From: Marivirga atlantica
Lineage (GTDB): Bacteria > Bacteroidota > Bacteroidia > Cytophagales > Cyclobacteriaceae
DNA length: 64,000 nt
Assembly (NCBI RefSeq): GCF_016734805.1
Contig: NZ_JAERQG010000002.1
Location: forward strand, 744,001-808,000
Reading direction: 5' to 3'
The notes beneath the pieces were generated by a model, which ran no database searches, had not been told where the DNA came from, and worked only from the letters and a program-made list of their open reading frames with translations. Position 1 is the stretch's first letter. Every line of letters begins with the position of its first letter. Below are positions 63,601-64,000 of this stretch, in pieces. Both the position numbers and the translations under genes were made by a program.

Positions 63601-64000
63601 AAATTGAAGTCTATTTTGATAGCTCAACTGGGGGTGAAATATTTGATGAACAAACAAATGTTATCAATTTGGGTCAGGTGATTGAAGGAGATAATTTTAC
63701 CCAAAGCTTTAATATTCAGAATGCAGGAGATGCTGATTTAGTTATTGATGATATTTTCTTATCAGAAGGTACTTTTTCAGTATTAACAGCCTTGCCAATA
63801 ACAGTAAATAGTAGTAATGCAGCTGGCATGCAATTCGATATTGAACTTAGTGAAACAGTTGTGGGTGTTTACTCTGATACCGTTACTATTGTTAATAATG
63901 ATTCTGATGAGCAAGATTTCACCTTTCCTATATTCGTAGAAATTATTCCATCTCCAGCGCCTGAAATTTTAGTATACCTGGGTGCTTCAACCGACACTGA
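60642..64000 (+). CDS. Large BspA/DUF285-repeat surface protein with choice-of-anchor-D-like repeats, 3' end outside the window
   Basis: The reading frame stays open from ATG 60642 to the window edge, 1119 codons. A signal peptide (MRFLLFQLVITVLFSTNAF, cleavage near TQA) is followed by a PKD-like unit (YNVDWGDGDDDI, SHTYAVAGTYTVTITG). Then come 17 tandem 25-residue DUF285/BspA repeats (61038-62306). From about 62515 there are Ig-like choice-of-anchor-D repeats of 118-121 residues: four complete and one cut. No C-terminal sorting domain can be seen, but T9SS export is expected. Such proteins are adhesins or structural surface proteins in other bacteria; the ligand is unknown. Confidence 0.9.
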   Translation, partial: MRFLLFQLVITVLFSTNAFTQAFVTTWQVDNDGDQITIPTTGTGYDYNVDWGDGDDDINLSGNISHTYAVAGTYTVTITGQFPRIYFNAGVSRNQILSIEQWGSQVWTSMANAFRGCSNLVINAPDMPNLTGVTDMSGMFRGASSLNQSLAGWNTSNVTDMSFLFSGASSFDQPLDSWDVSNVENMQSMFQNASVFNQPLASWDVRKVTTMQSMFQNASDFNGDISTWQPESVTSMRLMFRVASDFDQPIGGWNTSNVTDMRQMFDFAQSFNQALDGWDVSKVTDMYRMFASAVEFNQNINNWEVGEVTNMSQMFNFALVFNQPLDNWDVSKVTNMSGMFNITNEFNQNIDAWETISVTNMSSMFNSARVFNSPLDSWNVENVTDMSSMFRDANLFNQPLDSWNVSNVTDMGNMFQNTSFNQELNSWDVSNVTDMSFMFASSGFNGDISAWTPVSVTTMRSMFSLNDVFNRDIGEWDVSNVTNMSGMFNSADAFNQDISEWNVENVVNMGDMFTRATTFNQDISDWNTASLQFAFRTFRGATAFNYQLGDWDVSNAINLSNMLDDSGLSVENYDSTLIGWNGLPSLPSGLSFSAEGLSYCTAETARNNIISTYSWTINDAGINCPAAEIAVYDGASNSDPEIFDAQTAAIDFGNQVAGSTITRTFAIENQGGVDLTISNISVTGTAFSISSLPSTLISSGAVETFTIDQFSSTDGTFTETVTIESDDADEASFTFPVTVVVTLNPEPEIVLLEGADSTQILSGQTDAIDFGATEADTDNILQFIIANIGNEDLSINDISFSGSAFSLVSTAPSFVNIADSVAFEVNFRSSTVGTYTETITILNDDTNEGTFTFTLTGEIVPPPSAEIAVFLGSSSGPEIINNQTTAIDLGTIFQGDNLTQTFNLQNSGNADLVVSDITFSEDNFALLSSLPIITVVDGSVEVIFEIALNQSSLGFFNDTITITSNDPDDTNFSFPITAEIVSLPEPEIEVYFDSSTGGEIFDEQTNVINLGQVIEGDNFTQSFNIQNAGDADLVIDDIFLSEGTFSVLTALPITVNSSNAAGMQFDIELSETVVGVYSDTVTIVNNDSDEQDFTFPIFVEIIPSPAPEILVYLGASTDT
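61038..62306 (+). repeat. 17 tandem 25-residue BspA/DUF285 repeats
   Basis: Each unit follows VTDMSxMFxxAxxFNQPLDSWDVSN. Fifteen units are 25 residues and two (MGNMFQNTS... and MSFMFASSG...) are 24; the total of 423 codons matches the coordinates exactly. The repeats are diverged in DNA sequence, so they are old rather than freshly copied. Confidence 0.88.
62515..64000 (+). repeat. Choice-of-anchor-D-like Ig repeats, four full and one partial
   Basis: Units start with P-x-[AP]-EI-x-V near 62517, 62877, 63231, 63594 and 63957, spaced 354-363 bases. Each holds AIDFG or a variant, then F-x-IxNxGxxDLxIxDI and a TxTITSNDxD-like strand. The array continues past the window. Confidence 0.8.

Overview
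The window is about 64 kb of AT-rich bacterial chromosome from a member of the Bacteroidota, most likely a gliding, marine-type Cytophagales (Marivirga/Fulvivirga-like; this placement is inference). Support comes from a PorP/SprF protein beside a giant PKD-rich protein with a type B gliding/type IX secretion (T9SS) C-terminal domain, a second secreted protein with a type A-like sorting domain, several TAnnTTTG (-7) promoter boxes, SiaB/SiaC proteins, and Bacteroidota-style FolE, PckA and PurL. There is no IS element, CRISPR array or prophage.

Layout. 0-3.2 kb: a tight plus-strand run of folC (3' end), trmB, a PAP2 phosphatase, an AstE/AspA-like metallohydrolase and a small polyprenyl-phosphate sugar-1-phosphate transferase. 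3.2-11.2 kb: a minus-strand pair of PorP/SprF and a 2312-residue surface protein. 11.5-18.2 kb: a lipoprotein, rsmE, a nucleoside transporter broken by one frameshift, an M23 peptidase, pckA and a POT peptide transporter. 18.3-20.8 kb: siaB-siaC-coiled-coil membrane protein, facing two paralogous small coiled-coil proteins and a small alpha/beta protein. 20.8-24.1 kb: an SDR enzyme, folE, a QueD/PTPS homologue, pth and a DUF502 membrane protein.

24.3-51.4 kb is the centre of interest. A sigma-54 activator (NtrC-type response regulator) and a 1606-residue hybrid histidine kinase are followed by a secreted FG-GAP/VCBS protein and a 16-kb exopolysaccharide (EPS) cluster: an orphan receiver, Wza-like export lipoprotein, Wzc-like co-polymerase with a ruined ATPase site, flippase, glycosyltransferases, Wzy-like polymerase, an unusual three-part kinase protein, an acyltransferase, galE and a WecA/MraY-like enzyme. 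All four intergenic gaps inside 30.4-48.1 kb carry the same dyad, TTCCA-N5-TGGAA, 109-126 bp upstream of the next start codon. A sigma-54-like -24/-12 element lies 63-64 bp further on (83 bp in one case), and three of the four have an IHF-consensus-like site in between. This is the architecture of a sigma-54 regulon, and the adjacent two-component pair is its obvious candidate regulator. I regard this as the main discovery of the window.

51.4-60.3 kb (minus strand): topoisomerase IB, an RluF-like pseudouridine synthase, glutaminase, rplY (L25/Ctc), prs, tRNA-Gln(UUG), a DUF4136-type lipoprotein and purL. 60.6 kb to the end: the 5' part of a large surface protein with 17 BspA/DUF285-type repeats and at least four Ig-like repeats, cut by the window edge.
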